64,000 nt of DNA from Insulibacter thermoxylanivorax (GCF_015472005.1 NZ_BMAQ01000035.1:1-64000), one strand, 5' to 3'. Positions 1 to 9,265 are shown, counted from the stretch's first letter. The notes: generated from the sequence alone by a model not told the origin. Translations and numbers: made by a program.

Positions 1-2
1 TC

Positions 3-232
3 TGTCGTCTCACACATCGTTTCTCGGATCGACATAGCTGAGTCAACAGTTATTATCGTCTCACGTATCGTTCCTGGGATCGACACAGCTGAGTCAACAG
101 TTACTGTCGTCTCACACGTCATTCCTGCCTCAACGCAGACTGAGACGACAGTTATTATCGTCTCATATGCCATCCCTGCATCCCTGCCTCCACGTGCCAT
201 GAATCAACAATAATACGATAACTGTGTCTCAC
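3..232. repeat. Left array of 51-bp inverted-repeat units
   Basis: Units begin at 3, 54, 105 and 156, an exact 51-bp period, and a decayed fifth copy starts near 223. Each begins with TGTCGTCTCAC or TATCGTCTCAC and ends with TGAGTCAACA or TGAGACGACA, so a unit can fold into a hairpin. The unit at 105-150 has a perfect 10-bp stem (TGTCGTCTCA / TGAGACGACA). The centre of each unit is variable but related. The same family recurs at 12539-12830 in the same orientation. The array begins at the window edge, so its true left end is not visible. No coding potential is evident. Confidence 0.85.
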
Positions 233-271
233 ACACCGGATCTCCTCGTCTGCATGTTCATACGCACGCAT

Positions 272-321
272 AAAAGGGCTGTCCATCCGTCAGTTTTCAC
301 TGACAGATTGGACAGCCCCTT
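272..321 (-). terminator. Rho-independent terminator of the GH3 gene
   Basis: A long imperfect hairpin has outer arms GGGCTGTCCA and TGGACAGCCC, inner arms GTCAGT and ACTGAC, and a short loop. On the minus strand it is followed by TTTTATG. It lies about 10 bp past the stop of the minus-strand GH3 gene. Confidence 0.9.
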
Positions 322-330
322 ATATCTGCA

Positions 331-2505
331 TTAGAATGGAGGTTTGCTCAATACGACTTCTTCGTCCGCTGTCAGAGTGAGCTTCACCGGCTCCTTGCCT
401 GTCAGCGCACGGCTGCGGCGATCCGGCTGGGTTGTGCCCACGTATACAGAGAATTCTCCAGCGTAGACACGTTTGATCGCCTCTTCATCATAGAGGCCGA
501 AAGCATCCAGCGGCAGATGGATCGTCACTTCCTGCTCCTCTTGCGGATCGAGGTGTACCTTCTTCAGGCCCTTAAGCTGCGGATTCGGCGTACCGTCGCG
601 CTCGACCTTGACGTAGACTTGCACCGTCTCTCCGCCTCTCATCTGACCGGTGTTGCGGATCTTCGCCGTTACCGTAACACCTGCATCAGTCACCTTATCC
701 GTATCCACCTTCACATCGGACAGCTCGAAGTTCGTGTAGGACAGACCGTAGCCGAACGGATACAGCGCATCTTGCTCCATGTAGCGGTAAGTGCGGCCCT
801 TCATGGAGTAATCCGTGAACTCAGGCAGCTCTTCCGTGGAACGGTAGAAGGTAACCGGCAGCTTGCCTTCCGGCGAATACTCACCGAAGAGCAGTTCCGC
901 GATCGCACGTCCGCCCTGAGCACCCGGATACCAGCATTGAACGATCGCCGGGATATGCTCATCTGCCCAGCTCAGGTCCATAGCGCTGCCCGCAAGCACC
1001 AGCAGGATGACCGGCTTGCCGCTCTCATAGCAGACTTTCAGCACTTCTTCCTGCAGTCCCGGGAAGCGCAGATCCGGCTTGTCGCCGCTTGCGAATTGGT
1101 TACCCGTATCGCCTTCTTCTCCTTCGAGGTCAGCATCGAGACCGAGGCAGACGATGATCACGTCGCTCTCCTTGCAGACGCCTTTCACTTCGGAGATGCG
1201 GTCATTGCCTGTCGTGCTCAGCACGCTGACGCGATCCTTGAACAGGTCGCAGCCTTCCGAATAGAGGACGCGCACATCATCGCCGACATAGTCCTGGATG
1301 CCTTCCAGCGGCGTGATGTAACGGGAAGCCGTTCCTTCGTAGTTACCCACCAGCGCCTTGCGGTTGTTCGCGTTCGGACCGATGACGCCGATGGTCTTGA
1401 TCTTGCTCTTATCCAGCGGAAGGATGTTGTTCTCGTTCTTCAGCAGCGTCAGCGTTTGACGCGATACCTGCAGGTTGAATTCGCGCATCTCCGGCGAATC
1501 CACTTCCTTGTAGGAAATCTTGCTGAACGGCACCTTCTCCGGATCATCGAACATACCAAGCTTCATGCGGGTCGTCATCAGACGCGTAACCGCTTGGTCA
1601 ATCTGCTCTTCCGTGACCAGACCCTGCTCGATCGCATCCTTGAGGAAGACGAACAAGCTTCCGCAGTTCAGGTCGCAGCCCATGTTCACGGCCAGAGCAA
1701 CCGATTCTACTTCGTTTTTCGTTACCTTATGATACTCATGGAAGTCCTTGATCGCCCAGCAGTCGGAGACGACGTGACCGTCGAAGCCCCAATCGCCGCG
1801 CAGAATCTTCACGAGCAGCGTCTCACTGCCGCAGCATGGTTCGCCGTTCGTGCGGTTATAGGCCCCCATGACTGCTTCAACCTTCGCCTCTTTGACGCAG
1901 GCCTCGAATGCGGGCAGATAGGTCTCATACATATCTTGCTTGGATACAACCGCATTGAAGCTGTGTCTCAGACCCTCCGGTCCGGAGTGTACTGCGAAGT
2001 GCTTTGCACAAGCCGCGGCTTTGAGATAGTTTTCATCCTTGCCTTGCAGCCCTTGGATGAACCGCACGCCGAGACGGCTTGTCAGATAGGGGTCTTCTCC
2101 GTAGGTCTCATGCCCGCGTCCCCAGCGCGGATCACGGAAGATATTCACGTTTGGCGACCAGAAGGTGAGACCCTTGTAGATATCCGTATCGCCAAATTCC
2201 TGCTGCATGTTGTACTTCGCACGACCTTCCGTTGCGATCGCATCAGCGATCTTCTCCATCAGTTCCTCATCGAAGGTCGCCGCAAGTCCAATCGCCTGCG
2301 GGAACACCGTCGCCGTACCGGCTCGCGCCACGCCATGCAGCGCCTCGTTCCACCAGTTATACGCTTTCACACCTAGGCGTTCAATCGCCGGAGCCGCGTG
2401 CAGCATCTGACGGATCTTCTCATCCAACGTCATCTGCGAGACAAGCTCTGCAGCACGCTTCTTATATTCGGCGATCTTCTCAGGATTTCTCTGCAACTCT
2501 GCCAT
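331..2505 (-). CDS. Glycoside hydrolase family 3 beta-glycosidase (beta-glucosidase/beta-xylosidase type)
   Basis: This is a cytoplasmic exo-acting beta-glycosidase of about 724 residues without a signal peptide. It has the usual GH3 order: an N-terminal TIM barrel (roughly residues 20-300), an alpha/beta sandwich (roughly 370-590) and a C-terminal fibronectin III-like domain (roughly 630-710). The nucleophile motif reads GHVVSDCWAI, with the catalytic Asp near residue 248. WGRGHETYGEDP and AKHFAVHSG are further GH3 landmarks. The SDC form of the motif is seen in both beta-xylosidase-type and beta-glucosidase-type GH3 enzymes, so the substrate is not settled. An ATG at 2517 directly abuts the AGGAAGG ribosome site, so the ATG at 2505 is preferred. 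The gene is divergent from an AraC regulator that probably controls it. Confidence 0.9.
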   Translation of the reverse strand: MAELQRNPEKIAEYKKRAAELVSQMTLDEKIRQMLHAAPAIERLGVKAYNWWNEALHGVARAGTATVFPQAIGLAATFDEELMEKIADAIATEGRAKYNMQQEFGDTDIYKGLTFWSPNVNIFRDPRWGRGHETYGEDPYLTSRLGVRFIQGLQGKDENYLKAAACAKHFAVHSGPEGLRHSFNAVVSKQDMYETYLPAFEACVKEAKVEAVMGAYNRTNGEPCCGSETLLVKILRGDWGFDGHVVSDCWAIKDFHEYHKVTKNEVESVALAVNMGCDLNCGSLFVFLKDAIEQGLVTEEQIDQAVTRLMTTRMKLGMFDDPEKVPFSKISYKEVDSPEMREFNLQVSRQTLTLLKNENNILPLDKSKIKTIGVIGPNANNRKALVGNYEGTASRYITPLEGIQDYVGDDVRVLYSEGCDLFKDRVSVLSTTGNDRISEVKGVCKESDVIIVCLGLDADLEGEEGDTGNQFASGDKPDLRFPGLQEEVLKVCYESGKPVILLVLAGSAMDLSWADEHIPAIVQCWYPGAQGGRAIAELLFGEYSPEGKLPVTFYRSTEELPEFTDYSMKGRTYRYMEQDALYPFGYGLSYTNFELSDVKVDTDKVTDAGVTVTAKIRNTGQMRGGETVQVYVKVERDGTPNPQLKGLKKVHLDPQEEQEVTIHLPLDAFGLYDEEAIKRVYAGEFSVYVGTTQPDRRSRALTGKEPVKLTLTADEEVVLSKPPF

Positions 2506-2703
2506 CGATTGCACCATCCTTCCTGGGAATCGTTATAGTAAAATTTTGGTCTAGGAATAAAGGTTGCTTATTCTATTATAGACAACTGTCCCTAATCATT
2601 CTTCCCACATCTTGCTTTCGACTTCTCAAAAATTGCGATTTTGTCCTATACTAATATTACACCATCCATGAAAAAACGTCTGAAACGACTGGAGGAATCG
2701 CCC

Positions 2704-3576
2704 TTGATCGAATTTCTCGACGGCACTAGAGAAACGGTTCACTATTCGGAACACTTCGGCATGCGCCTCTTCATCAATGAAAGTGCGATCGATTATCCGG
2801 TCCATTGGCATACAGCAGCGGAGATCATCATGCCCCTCGTGAACGGCTACACCGCCGTCGTCAGCGATCAGCGCTGCGAGCTTGCGCCAGGCGAGATCCT
2901 GTTCATCCCGCCCGGCGAACTCCATGAACTGTTCGCTCCTCCCAGCGGAAAGCGCCTGATCCTGCAGTTTGACTACGGGCAGTTCACGCATATGGACGGC
3001 TTCGACACAACCTTAGCCATGCTGCGGCCCTTCACCGTGCTGCGCTCCGGCGAAGATGACGAAACCTTGCACAGCTTACGTCCGCTCCTGTATAAGATCA
3101 TGGATGAATATTTCAGCAAGTCGCCGCTGAGTGAAGCGCAGGCTTACTCCATCTTGATCCAATTCATAGTGTGCTTAGGCCGCCGGATCCTAACCGAAGA
3201 GCGCCGATTTCCCAAGACCCACCCCTCGAAACGGCTGCGGGACATCGAACGCTTCAACCGCGTATGCCGCTACATCCGCGAGCATTGCACCGAGGACATC
3301 CGCACCGACGATGCAGCCCGTGAAGCCGGTCTCAGCAAGTATCATTTCGTCCGCATGTTCAAGCAGTTCACGGGCATCTCCTTCACCACCTATCTGAACC
3401 AGCAGCGCATCATGCTGGCCGAGAAACTGCTCATCGAGCCGAATGTATCGATCACGGAAGTCGCCATGCGTTCCGGATTCGGAAGTTTGGCTACCTTTAA
3501 CCGCGTGTTCAAAGAACACAAAAAATGCACACCCTCCCAATACAAACAGCTCTACGGTCAGCATATTCAACCGTAG
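2704..3576 (+). CDS. AraC-family transcriptional regulator with cupin sensor domain
   Basis: This is a sugar-responsive DNA-binding regulator of about 290 residues. The N-terminal half is a cupin (PVHWHTAAEIIMPL, then PGEILFIPPGELHEL). The C-terminal hundred residues are a double helix-turn-helix of the AraC/XylS type, ending in a classic signature (SITEVAMRSGFGSLATFNR, then FKEHKKCTPSQYK). The frame is open from 2641, but only the TTG at 2704 has a good ribosome site (GGAGG at 2691-2695, spacing 8). A TATACT hexamer at 2647-2652 could be the -10 box, which would place transcription start after the upstream codons. The gene is divergent from the GH3 gene, its likely target. Confidence 0.88.
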   Translation: MIEFLDGTRETVHYSEHFGMRLFINESAIDYPVHWHTAAEIIMPLVNGYTAVVSDQRCELAPGEILFIPPGELHELFAPPSGKRLILQFDYGQFTHMDGFDTTLAMLRPFTVLRSGEDDETLHSLRPLLYKIMDEYFSKSPLSEAQAYSILIQFIVCLGRRILTEERRFPKTHPSKRLRDIERFNRVCRYIREHCTEDIRTDDAAREAGLSKYHFVRMFKQFTGISFTTYLNQQRIMLAEKLLIEPNVSITEVAMRSGFGSLATFNRVFKEHKKCTPSQYKQLYGQHIQP

Positions 3577-3580
3577 AGCT
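3548..3580. terminator. Hairpin between convergent araC-type and amylase genes
   Basis: A perfect 11-bp inverted repeat (AGCTCTACGGT / ACCGTAGAGCT) with an 11-nt loop overlaps the end of the AraC-type gene, and the TAG stop lies in the right arm. Neither side has a strong T tract, although the minus-strand side reads GTTTGTATTG. It sits between convergent genes and could stop transcription from both. Confidence 0.6.
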
Positions 3581-3620
3581 GCTTCATCAGGCAACTGGAT
3601 GGGGTACATCTTGAACTCAC

Positions 3621-5348
3621 TTATCGCACGACAGCAGTGCTGTACGGAGGAAGCTTCAGATGGAGCTGACCCTCTTCACCGCTGCTTACTTCTACATCGG
3701 AACTGCTGGCCGCGACCAGACGCTCGTAAGCCGTGCCAGCCGCATCAGGCTTAAGGATCGCTTCCGCTTCTGAACCGCCCAGGTTATGCACGACAAGGAC
3801 GCGATCCGCTCCATCCCGCCGCTCATAGGCCATAAGCTGGGCTGGCTCGAGATCGAGCTGTAGGATCGTGCCGCTGACGAGCACCGGCAGCCGGCTGCGC
3901 AGCTGGATCAAAGCGCGGTAGTGATGCAGCAGGGATGCGGGATCGGACTGCTGCGCCAGTACCGATGGGGTATCCGCTTGATGCCGCGGCATACGCCAGC
4001 GCGTCATCGCTTCGGCATAAGCAGAGACAGGGATGCCCGCCAGGCTGGGCACTCCTTCACCTGCAGCCGAAGTTCCCCCCTCCTCATCGGCCCATTTCAT
4101 CGGTTCGCGGATCTCCTCATCGGGTTTCACGCCCTGCATGCCGATCTCCTCGCCGTAATAGACGAACGGTCTGCCGGGCAGGGTCAGGAGGATCGACGCC
4201 GCCATCTTCGCATGATTCAGATCGCCGCGCAGGTTCGACATCACCCGGTTCTGATCATGATTCGTCAAGAACGGCGCGTCGATGAATCCGCCGCCCGACG
4301 CTGTATCATAAGCGCCGTGCATCCGTTCCAGCGTGAAGGCCAGATTTGAATCCTCTTCTCTCGCCGCCGCGGAGATCGCCAGTTCACCGACTGTGAAATT
4401 AAAGGCGGAATCAAATACTTGAAAATAGGGAGCCACCCGTGCAGGAGAGGAATCCCATACTTCTCCTACGAGGTACACGTCCGGATTCACCTCTTGCAGA
4501 GCTTCACGGAATTCCTTCCACCAGGCCAGGTTGCGTTCTTGCAGCGCCGGATTTTTCTCATCGCCGCTGAGATCCTCATAGATATGCTTCGCCGCATCCA
4601 ATCGGAAACCGTCGACTCCGAGCTCCAGCCAGAACTTGCCGATATCGATCATCTCCCGGCGCACGGCTGCATGATCGAAGTTCAGATCCGGCATCCCGCT
4701 CCAGAATACGCCGAGGTAGTCCGCTCCACCGCCCGGACTTCGATGCCAGGCCGGCCCGCCGGCAGCGCTGACCGCAATCGGAGAATCTTCTTCATCGCGC
4801 CACACGTACCAATCCCGATAAGGACTGGAAGGATCCATCGCCGCCTCCAGGAACCACGGATGCTCAGAGGACGTATGGTTGACAACGAGGTCCATGATCA
4901 CTTTCATGCCCCGCTTATGGGCCTCCTCGATCAATACTTGAAAGTCTTCCAACGTCCCATAGTCGGGATGAATGCTGCGATAATCAGTAACATCATACCC
5001 GTGATAGCTCGGTGAAGGGTGAATCGGCATCAGCCAGATGCCGCTGACCCCAAGATCCTCCGTTGTCTCCGGATCACCGTCATTCAGGTAATCCAGCATA
5101 TTCACGACGCCGCGCAGGTCGCCGATCCCATCGCCGTCCGAATCGGCGAACGCGCGCACGAAGATCTCGTAGTATACGTTCGATTCACTTCGAGCGGATG
5201 GATCGTTCACATCCTCAGCGATGATCCACGTTCCGCTTAATGTTTGATGCTGCGGTTCACCGCCGCCCCGCCAAGAACAGCCGGAAGCGATGAGCATCAC
5301 CGTCAGCAGCCCGACCAGGCCGCACAAGCCGTATCTGCCTAATTTCAC
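3621..5348 (-). CDS. Alpha-amylase family GH13 lipoprotein
   Basis: This is a surface-anchored alpha-glucan hydrolase of about 575 residues. A lipoprotein signal ends in LIASGC, with the lipidated Cys near residue 24. All four GH13 regions are visible: DLVVNH, GFRLDAAKH (nucleophile Asp about 251), LVGEVWD (acid/base Glu about 296) and LTNHDQNR (Asp about 365). A DSDGDGIGD segment near residue 70 resembles the calcium-binding loop of maltogenic amylases and neopullulanases. An ATG at 5360 abuts the AGGAAGG site; the GTG at 5348 gives a typical MK-type signal peptide start and is preferred, with moderate certainty. The gene follows malG by about 50 bp and is probably the last gene of malE-malF-malG-amylase. 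It would release maltodextrins for the transporter. Confidence 0.9.
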   Translation of the reverse strand: MKLGRYGLCGLVGLLTVMLIASGCSWRGGGEPQHQTLSGTWIIAEDVNDPSARSESNVYYEIFVRAFADSDGDGIGDLRGVVNMLDYLNDGDPETTEDLGVSGIWLMPIHPSPSYHGYDVTDYRSIHPDYGTLEDFQVLIEEAHKRGMKVIMDLVVNHTSSEHPWFLEAAMDPSSPYRDWYVWRDEEDSPIAVSAAGGPAWHRSPGGGADYLGVFWSGMPDLNFDHAAVRREMIDIGKFWLELGVDGFRLDAAKHIYEDLSGDEKNPALQERNLAWWKEFREALQEVNPDVYLVGEVWDSSPARVAPYFQVFDSAFNFTVGELAISAAAREEDSNLAFTLERMHGAYDTASGGGFIDAPFLTNHDQNRVMSNLRGDLNHAKMAASILLTLPGRPFVYYGEEIGMQGVKPDEEIREPMKWADEEGGTSAAGEGVPSLAGIPVSAYAEAMTRWRMPRHQADTPSVLAQQSDPASLLHHYRALIQLRSRLPVLVSGTILQLDLEPAQLMAYERRDGADRVLVVHNLGGSEAEAILKPDAAGTAYERLVAASSSDVEVSSGEEGQLHLKLPPYSTAVVR

Positions 5349-5399
5349 GCCGCAACGCATCCTTCCTATCGCTTATTAACCTTTGTAGATCCTTGTCAA

Positions 5400-6218
5400 T
5401 CAACCCTTGCTCGCGCCGGCGGTCAGCCCCTGCACCAGATAGCGCTGCAAGAAGATGAAGAGCAGCGTAATCGGCACAGCGATCAACACAGCGCCCGCCG
5501 CGAACAGGGTGAATTCCGTCGATTGCCGTTGGCTGACCATCCGCCAGAGCCCAACGGCTAAGGTCCGCTGTTCCTCTGTGCGCAGGATGAGCTCTGCGAA
5601 GATGAAATCGACGAAGGCCCCGGTGAAGATCATCAGGCTTACATAGGTCAGCATCGGCCGCGCCAGCGGGATCATGATCCGCGTGAACACGATCCAGTGC
5701 GAAGCGCCGTCGATGCGTGCTGACTCGTCCAAGCTCCGCGGAATCGTATCAAAATACCCCTTAGCGATAAACACGTTGCCCAGAATCGCGCCGGAACTGT
5801 AGACAAGGATGAGCGCCCAGTGGTTGTTGAGCAGATTGAACTGCATGAGCAGGATATAGATGGCGATCATCGCCATGAATCCCGGGAACATCTGCAGCAC
5901 CAGCAGCGTCGTCAGCGTCGCCTTGCGTCCCTTGAAGCGAAACCGGGAGATCGCATAGGATGTCAACAGCATCAGCGTCGTTCCAAGGAGCATCGAGACG
6001 AAGGCCACTTTAAGAGTATTCATAAACCACAGCGGATAATCGGTGTTCGTGAACAATTCGATATAATGCTCTAATGTGAACTCCCTGGGAAACAGTGTCT
6101 CGCTGTACAAACTGTTGCCCACCTTGAAGGAAGACAGCACGATCCACAGCGCCGGGAAGAGGCTGATGCATGACAAGATGACCAAGATAACATAGCTGAA
6201 TAATAACCTCGGCTTCAT
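5400..6218 (-). CDS. malG: Maltodextrin ABC transporter permease, MalG type
   Basis: This is the second inner-membrane subunit of a carbohydrate ABC importer, 272 residues with about six membrane segments. The cytoplasmic EAA loop that contacts the ATPase reads SLDESARIDGASHWIVFTRI followed by MIPLARP. The start overlaps the malF stop by 4 bp, indicating translational coupling. Similarity to MalG/GanQ-type permeases is clear. The exact sugar is inferred from the neighbouring amylase, GH15 enzyme and MalR-like regulator. Confidence 0.9.
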   Translation of the reverse strand: MKPRLLFSYVILVILSCISLFPALWIVLSSFKVGNSLYSETLFPREFTLEHYIELFTNTDYPLWFMNTLKVAFVSMLLGTTLMLLTSYAISRFRFKGRKATLTTLLVLQMFPGFMAMIAIYILLMQFNLLNNHWALILVYSSGAILGNVFIAKGYFDTIPRSLDESARIDGASHWIVFTRIMIPLARPMLTYVSLMIFTGAFVDFIFAELILRTEEQRTLAVGLWRMVSQRQSTEFTLFAAGAVLIAVPITLLFIFLQRYLVQGLTAGASKG

Positions 6219-7528
6219 ACGACCATATCCTCCTCTCGGTAAGATCTTGTCTTGCGGAAGTTATAGATCGATACCGATGCGATGATGATGAAGATGATAA
6301 TCCCGATCACCGCGGACAGATTGTATTGCTGATTGTTTAGCGTCAATTTATACAGCCAAGTGACGAGCAGATCCGTGCTTCCTGCATATTGGTAGTTCGG
6401 GTTGACCGGATCCCCGTTCGTGAGCAGGAAGATGACGTTGAAGTTGTTGATATTGCCGGCGAATTGCATGATCAAGATCGGCGCCGTGGAGAACAGCACC
6501 CATGGTAAGGTGATATGACGGAAACGCTGGAAGGCGCTGGCCCCGTCCACCTCTGCTGCCTCGTACAGATCCCTGGGAATAGTCGTCAGGACACCCGAGA
6601 TCAAGATCATCGATACGGGGATACCGATCCACATATTTACGAGGATGACCGTCACCTTCGCCCAAACCGGGTCCGTCAGCCACGGCACTCCTTCGAGCCC
6701 AAGGACATTGCGCAGGAACATATTGATCGGGCCGAACTGACCGTTGAACAAGTTCCGCATGACGAGCAGCGACACCAGGTTTGGAATAGCGAAGGGAATG
6801 ATCAGGATCGTGCGCCAGAGCTTCTTAAGTTTGATCCCATCCTGGTTGATCAAGATCGCCACGAGCATCCCGCCGAAGTACGTGGTGATCGTCGCCAGGA
6901 CCGCCCAGATCACCGTCCATCCGAGCACGCCGAAGAATGTACGGCTCCAGCTCTCCAACTGAACGAGATTGCGGAAGTTATCAAACCCCACCCAATCCAC
7001 CAGGTTTGCCGGCGGCAGGATCGGATCCGCATAGTTGGTGAAAGCGAGCAGGATGTTGAAGACGATCGGCAGGATCGTTAAGAACAGGATCGAGATGGCC
7101 GGCAGCAGCAGCACATAATAGGGGAAAGCCTTGCCCTCGATGCCTTTCAGACCATCGATGATCCCTTTCGTCGGCTCGCCCAGCTCTCTGCGCAGCCCGT
7201 TCATATAAGCATCGCGTACGTTCATGATGTAGATGCCGATGATCAGGAGCAGAGCGAATAAAGCGATCAACCCTTCTACCATCAAGAAGATCGAGTGATC
7301 ACCCTGTACCATCTGATAGACCCTGCCGACTTTCACCATGCCGGAGGGCGTCTCGCCCAAGGTGATCAATCCCCTGATCGCTTCAAACAGGTAGTCGAAG
7401 CTCACCCAGAGCAGTCCCGACCAGATTAAGGCATACAGGATTCCTTTGGCCAGCTGGCGGTTATAGAGCTGACCTAATCCCATGAACAAGATGGAGAGAG
7501 TCATCGCGGATATGGAATGTCGTTTCAT
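6215..7528 (-). CDS. malF: Maltodextrin ABC transporter permease, MalF type
   Basis: This is the first permease subunit, 437 residues. The N-terminus carries two or three extra membrane segments (about residues 8-30 and 75-100) before the core, as in Gram-positive MalF/MalC proteins. The EAA loop reads PRDLYEAAEVDGASAFQRFR. A GGGAGG site lies 5 bp before the ATG. It follows malE after a 90-bp gap containing a stable hairpin and overlaps malG. No ATPase gene is adjacent. Confidence 0.9.
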   Translation of the reverse strand: MKRHSISAMTLSILFMGLGQLYNRQLAKGILYALIWSGLLWVSFDYLFEAIRGLITLGETPSGMVKVGRVYQMVQGDHSIFLMVEGLIALFALLLIIGIYIMNVRDAYMNGLRRELGEPTKGIIDGLKGIEGKAFPYYVLLLPAISILFLTILPIVFNILLAFTNYADPILPPANLVDWVGFDNFRNLVQLESWSRTFFGVLGWTVIWAVLATITTYFGGMLVAILINQDGIKLKKLWRTILIIPFAIPNLVSLLVMRNLFNGQFGPINMFLRNVLGLEGVPWLTDPVWAKVTVILVNMWIGIPVSMILISGVLTTIPRDLYEAAEVDGASAFQRFRHITLPWVLFSTAPILIMQFAGNINNFNVIFLLTNGDPVNPNYQYAGSTDLLVTWLYKLTLNNQQYNLSAVIGIIIFIIIASVSIYNFRKTRSYREEDMVV

Positions 7529-7559
7529 CGTAACCTCCCGCCTTACTCTGTAAAATAGA

Positions 7560-7595
7560 CAACCCCACCCGACTGTTCAGCCGGGTGAGTGGTTG
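7560..7595 (-). promoter_or_regulatory. Intercistronic hairpin between malE and malF
   Basis: CAACC/GGTTG and CACCCG/CGGGTG pair to form a two-part stem with a 10-nt loop in the malE-malF gap. No U tract follows. By analogy with the malE-malF region of other bacteria it could stabilise malE mRNA or attenuate transcription so that binding protein exceeds permease. The role is inferred. Confidence 0.6.
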
Positions 7596-7617
7596 CCGTC
7601 AGAACATGATCTAACCG

Positions 7618-8925
7618 TTAATTGGACGAACTGATTCTTTGCTTAATGGTATTCGCTGTTGTGTCCAGCGTCTGACGAACGTCGGCGCCGTCGTTCCAGA
7701 TCGTCGTCATCGCTGCGGCCATCGGCTCCCACACATTCTGCATCTCAGGAATCGAAGGCATCGGGTGGGAGTACGTGAATTGCTCGAAGAATCCGCTTAC
7801 GATTGGATCGTTCTTGATCCGCTCATCCTCTCCTGCTTCCTTGTGTGCAGGGATGATGCCCGTCATCTCATAGTTGATCAGCTGATTTTCCAAGCTCGAC
7901 GCGAAGTAAGCGAACAGACGAGCAGCGTTCGGATATTTCGAGTAAGAGTTGACATAGTAGGACTTAACGCCGGAGAAGGAAATCGACGGTACGCCATCCT
8001 CCATCGCCGGCAGCGGCGCGATGCCGAAGTCTACTTGATCGCGGAAGGTCGATACCGCCCATGGACCGTCGATGTTCATCGCCAGTTTGCCGTCGGTGAA
8101 CAGCTGCGTCTTCACGTCCCAAGTGATGTCCCCCGTATTCAGCGGAAGGATCTCCTTCAAGCTCTGGAATACCTCGAAGCCTTTAACGGCACCCTCCGTA
8201 TTCACGCCCAGATCGGAACCATCGGAGCCGTCATTGCCGAACACATAGCCGCCGTAGCTGGCTACGAAAGGATAGCCGAAGTAGAAGTTCCCGTTCTCAA
8301 ACATGATTGCAAACTTGTTATTCGCCGGATCATTGTAGCTTTTTGCAAATTCGATGACTTCTTCCCAAGTCGCCGGCGGTTCCGAGATCAATTCCTTGTT
8401 GTAGAACAAGGCATAGGTTTCAACGGATTTCGGATATCCGTACAGGATGCCGTTGTACGTCGAAGCGATAATCGCCGACTCGACCATCGTCGCACGCGTT
8501 TCTTCTTCGAAGTAATCGTTCGGCAGGATAAGTCCAGCCGTCGCTGCCGGTCCGATATGGTCGTGCGGCATCGTCAGGATGTCTGCTGCCAGTCCCGCCG
8601 GTCCGTCAGTAGCCAGCCGTCCGCCTTGGTCCCCGCCGGGGACTTCTTCTACGGTAACCGGAACCCCGTACAGTTCCTCAAACTTCTTGCCGATCGCCTC
8701 GATGAAGGGCTTCTCTTCTTTGGACTCCCAGACGACCAGCTTCGCCCCTTCCTCCGGCAGCAATTCATCGTCATCAGCGGCGTTTTGATTCCCATTGGCA
8801 TCGGTATTGACCGGTGCCGGCTGCGGCGTGTTGGAAGCATTCTTCCCGCTGTTCTGTGAACTTCCGCATGCTGCCAAGAATACCATCAGAAGTGCCACTA
8901 AGATCGCTACACTTTTCTTTTTCAT
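7618..8925 (-). CDS. malE: Maltose/maltodextrin-binding lipoprotein, MalE type
   Basis: This extracellular solute-binding protein of about 435 residues (SBP family 1) delivers maltodextrin to MalFG. A lipobox, FLAAC, ends the signal peptide, followed by an Asn/Pro/Gln-rich linker. The mature part shows family landmarks such as LVVWESKEEKPFIEAIGKKF and DGPWAVSTFRDQ. A GTG at 8934 and an ATG at 8925 are both possible starts; ATG gives the typical MKKKS signal. It is the first gene of the malEFG-amylase operon and is preceded by a promoter and several LacI-type operator sequences. Confidence 0.92.
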   Translation of the reverse strand: MKKKSVAILVALLMVFLAACGSSQNSGKNASNTPQPAPVNTDANGNQNAADDDELLPEEGAKLVVWESKEEKPFIEAIGKKFEELYGVPVTVEEVPGGDQGGRLATDGPAGLAADILTMPHDHIGPAATAGLILPNDYFEEETRATMVESAIIASTYNGILYGYPKSVETYALFYNKELISEPPATWEEVIEFAKSYNDPANNKFAIMFENGNFYFGYPFVASYGGYVFGNDGSDGSDLGVNTEGAVKGFEVFQSLKEILPLNTGDITWDVKTQLFTDGKLAMNIDGPWAVSTFRDQVDFGIAPLPAMEDGVPSISFSGVKSYYVNSYSKYPNAARLFAYFASSLENQLINYEMTGIIPAHKEAGEDERIKNDPIVSGFFEQFTYSHPMPSIPEMQNVWEPMAAAMTTIWNDGADVRQTLDTTANTIKQRISSSN

Positions 8926-9143
8926 GTCCTTCACACAACCTTCCCTTTCCTTTTTTGGTGACTCCCTTTTACTTGACCATCATGACCGCCGAGATCCCTT
9001 CTTTTCAGCGTCCTTAGGACCACATCACGCATTGCTTCGGGATGAGCAAGCGAATGGAGCACGGCAGGTTCATCCTTTGACCCTCGGATCACACCTGGAT
9101 TAAACAGATTACAGGTACATTGCAACTTGCTGCATCGCCTCTT

Positions 9144-9159
9144 GCGCAAACGTTTGTCC
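9144..9159. promoter_or_regulatory. MalR-like operator in the malE leader
   Basis: The palindrome CAAACGTTTG (9147-9156) inside GCGCAAACGTTTGTCC matches the known core of Gram-positive MalR sites. It would lie roughly 70-90 nt downstream of the predicted malE transcription start. Confidence 0.6.
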
Positions 9160-9211
9160 TACGGGCAATAAAAGAAGGAAATCCTTCGGCAAAAACCCTG
9201 CGAAACGCCTT

Positions 9212-9225
9212 TGGAAAGCGCTTCA
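9212..9225. promoter_or_regulatory. cre-like / LacI-family operator
   Basis: TGGAAAGCGCTTCA shares the AAAGCGCTT core with the ideal CcpA site. The left half matches well and the right half only partly. It falls just downstream of the predicted malE start site, where bound protein would block transcription. Confidence 0.5.
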
Positions 9226-9237
9226 TTTGATGTTTTT

Positions 9238-9265
9238 ATCTTATACCAGAGTGCGGATATGTTAA
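9238..9265 (-). promoter_or_regulatory. Predicted malE promoter
   Basis: On the minus strand, TTAACA (9260-9265) and TAAGAT (9238-9243) are separated by 16 bp. The -35 box matches 5 of 6 and the -10 box 4 of 6. The -35 box touches the operator at 9264-9274. Confidence 0.5.

Noticed and set aside
3-232. CRISPR array, suggested by regular 51-bp spacing here and at 12539-12830
   Set aside because: The putative spacers are related to each other and the conserved blocks are inverted-repeat ends, not one constant repeat. No cas genes are present.
517-2376. 619-codon open frame opposite the GH3 gene
   Set aside because: It is antisense to a clearly recognised enzyme and shows no domain; long antisense frames are common here because of codon bias.
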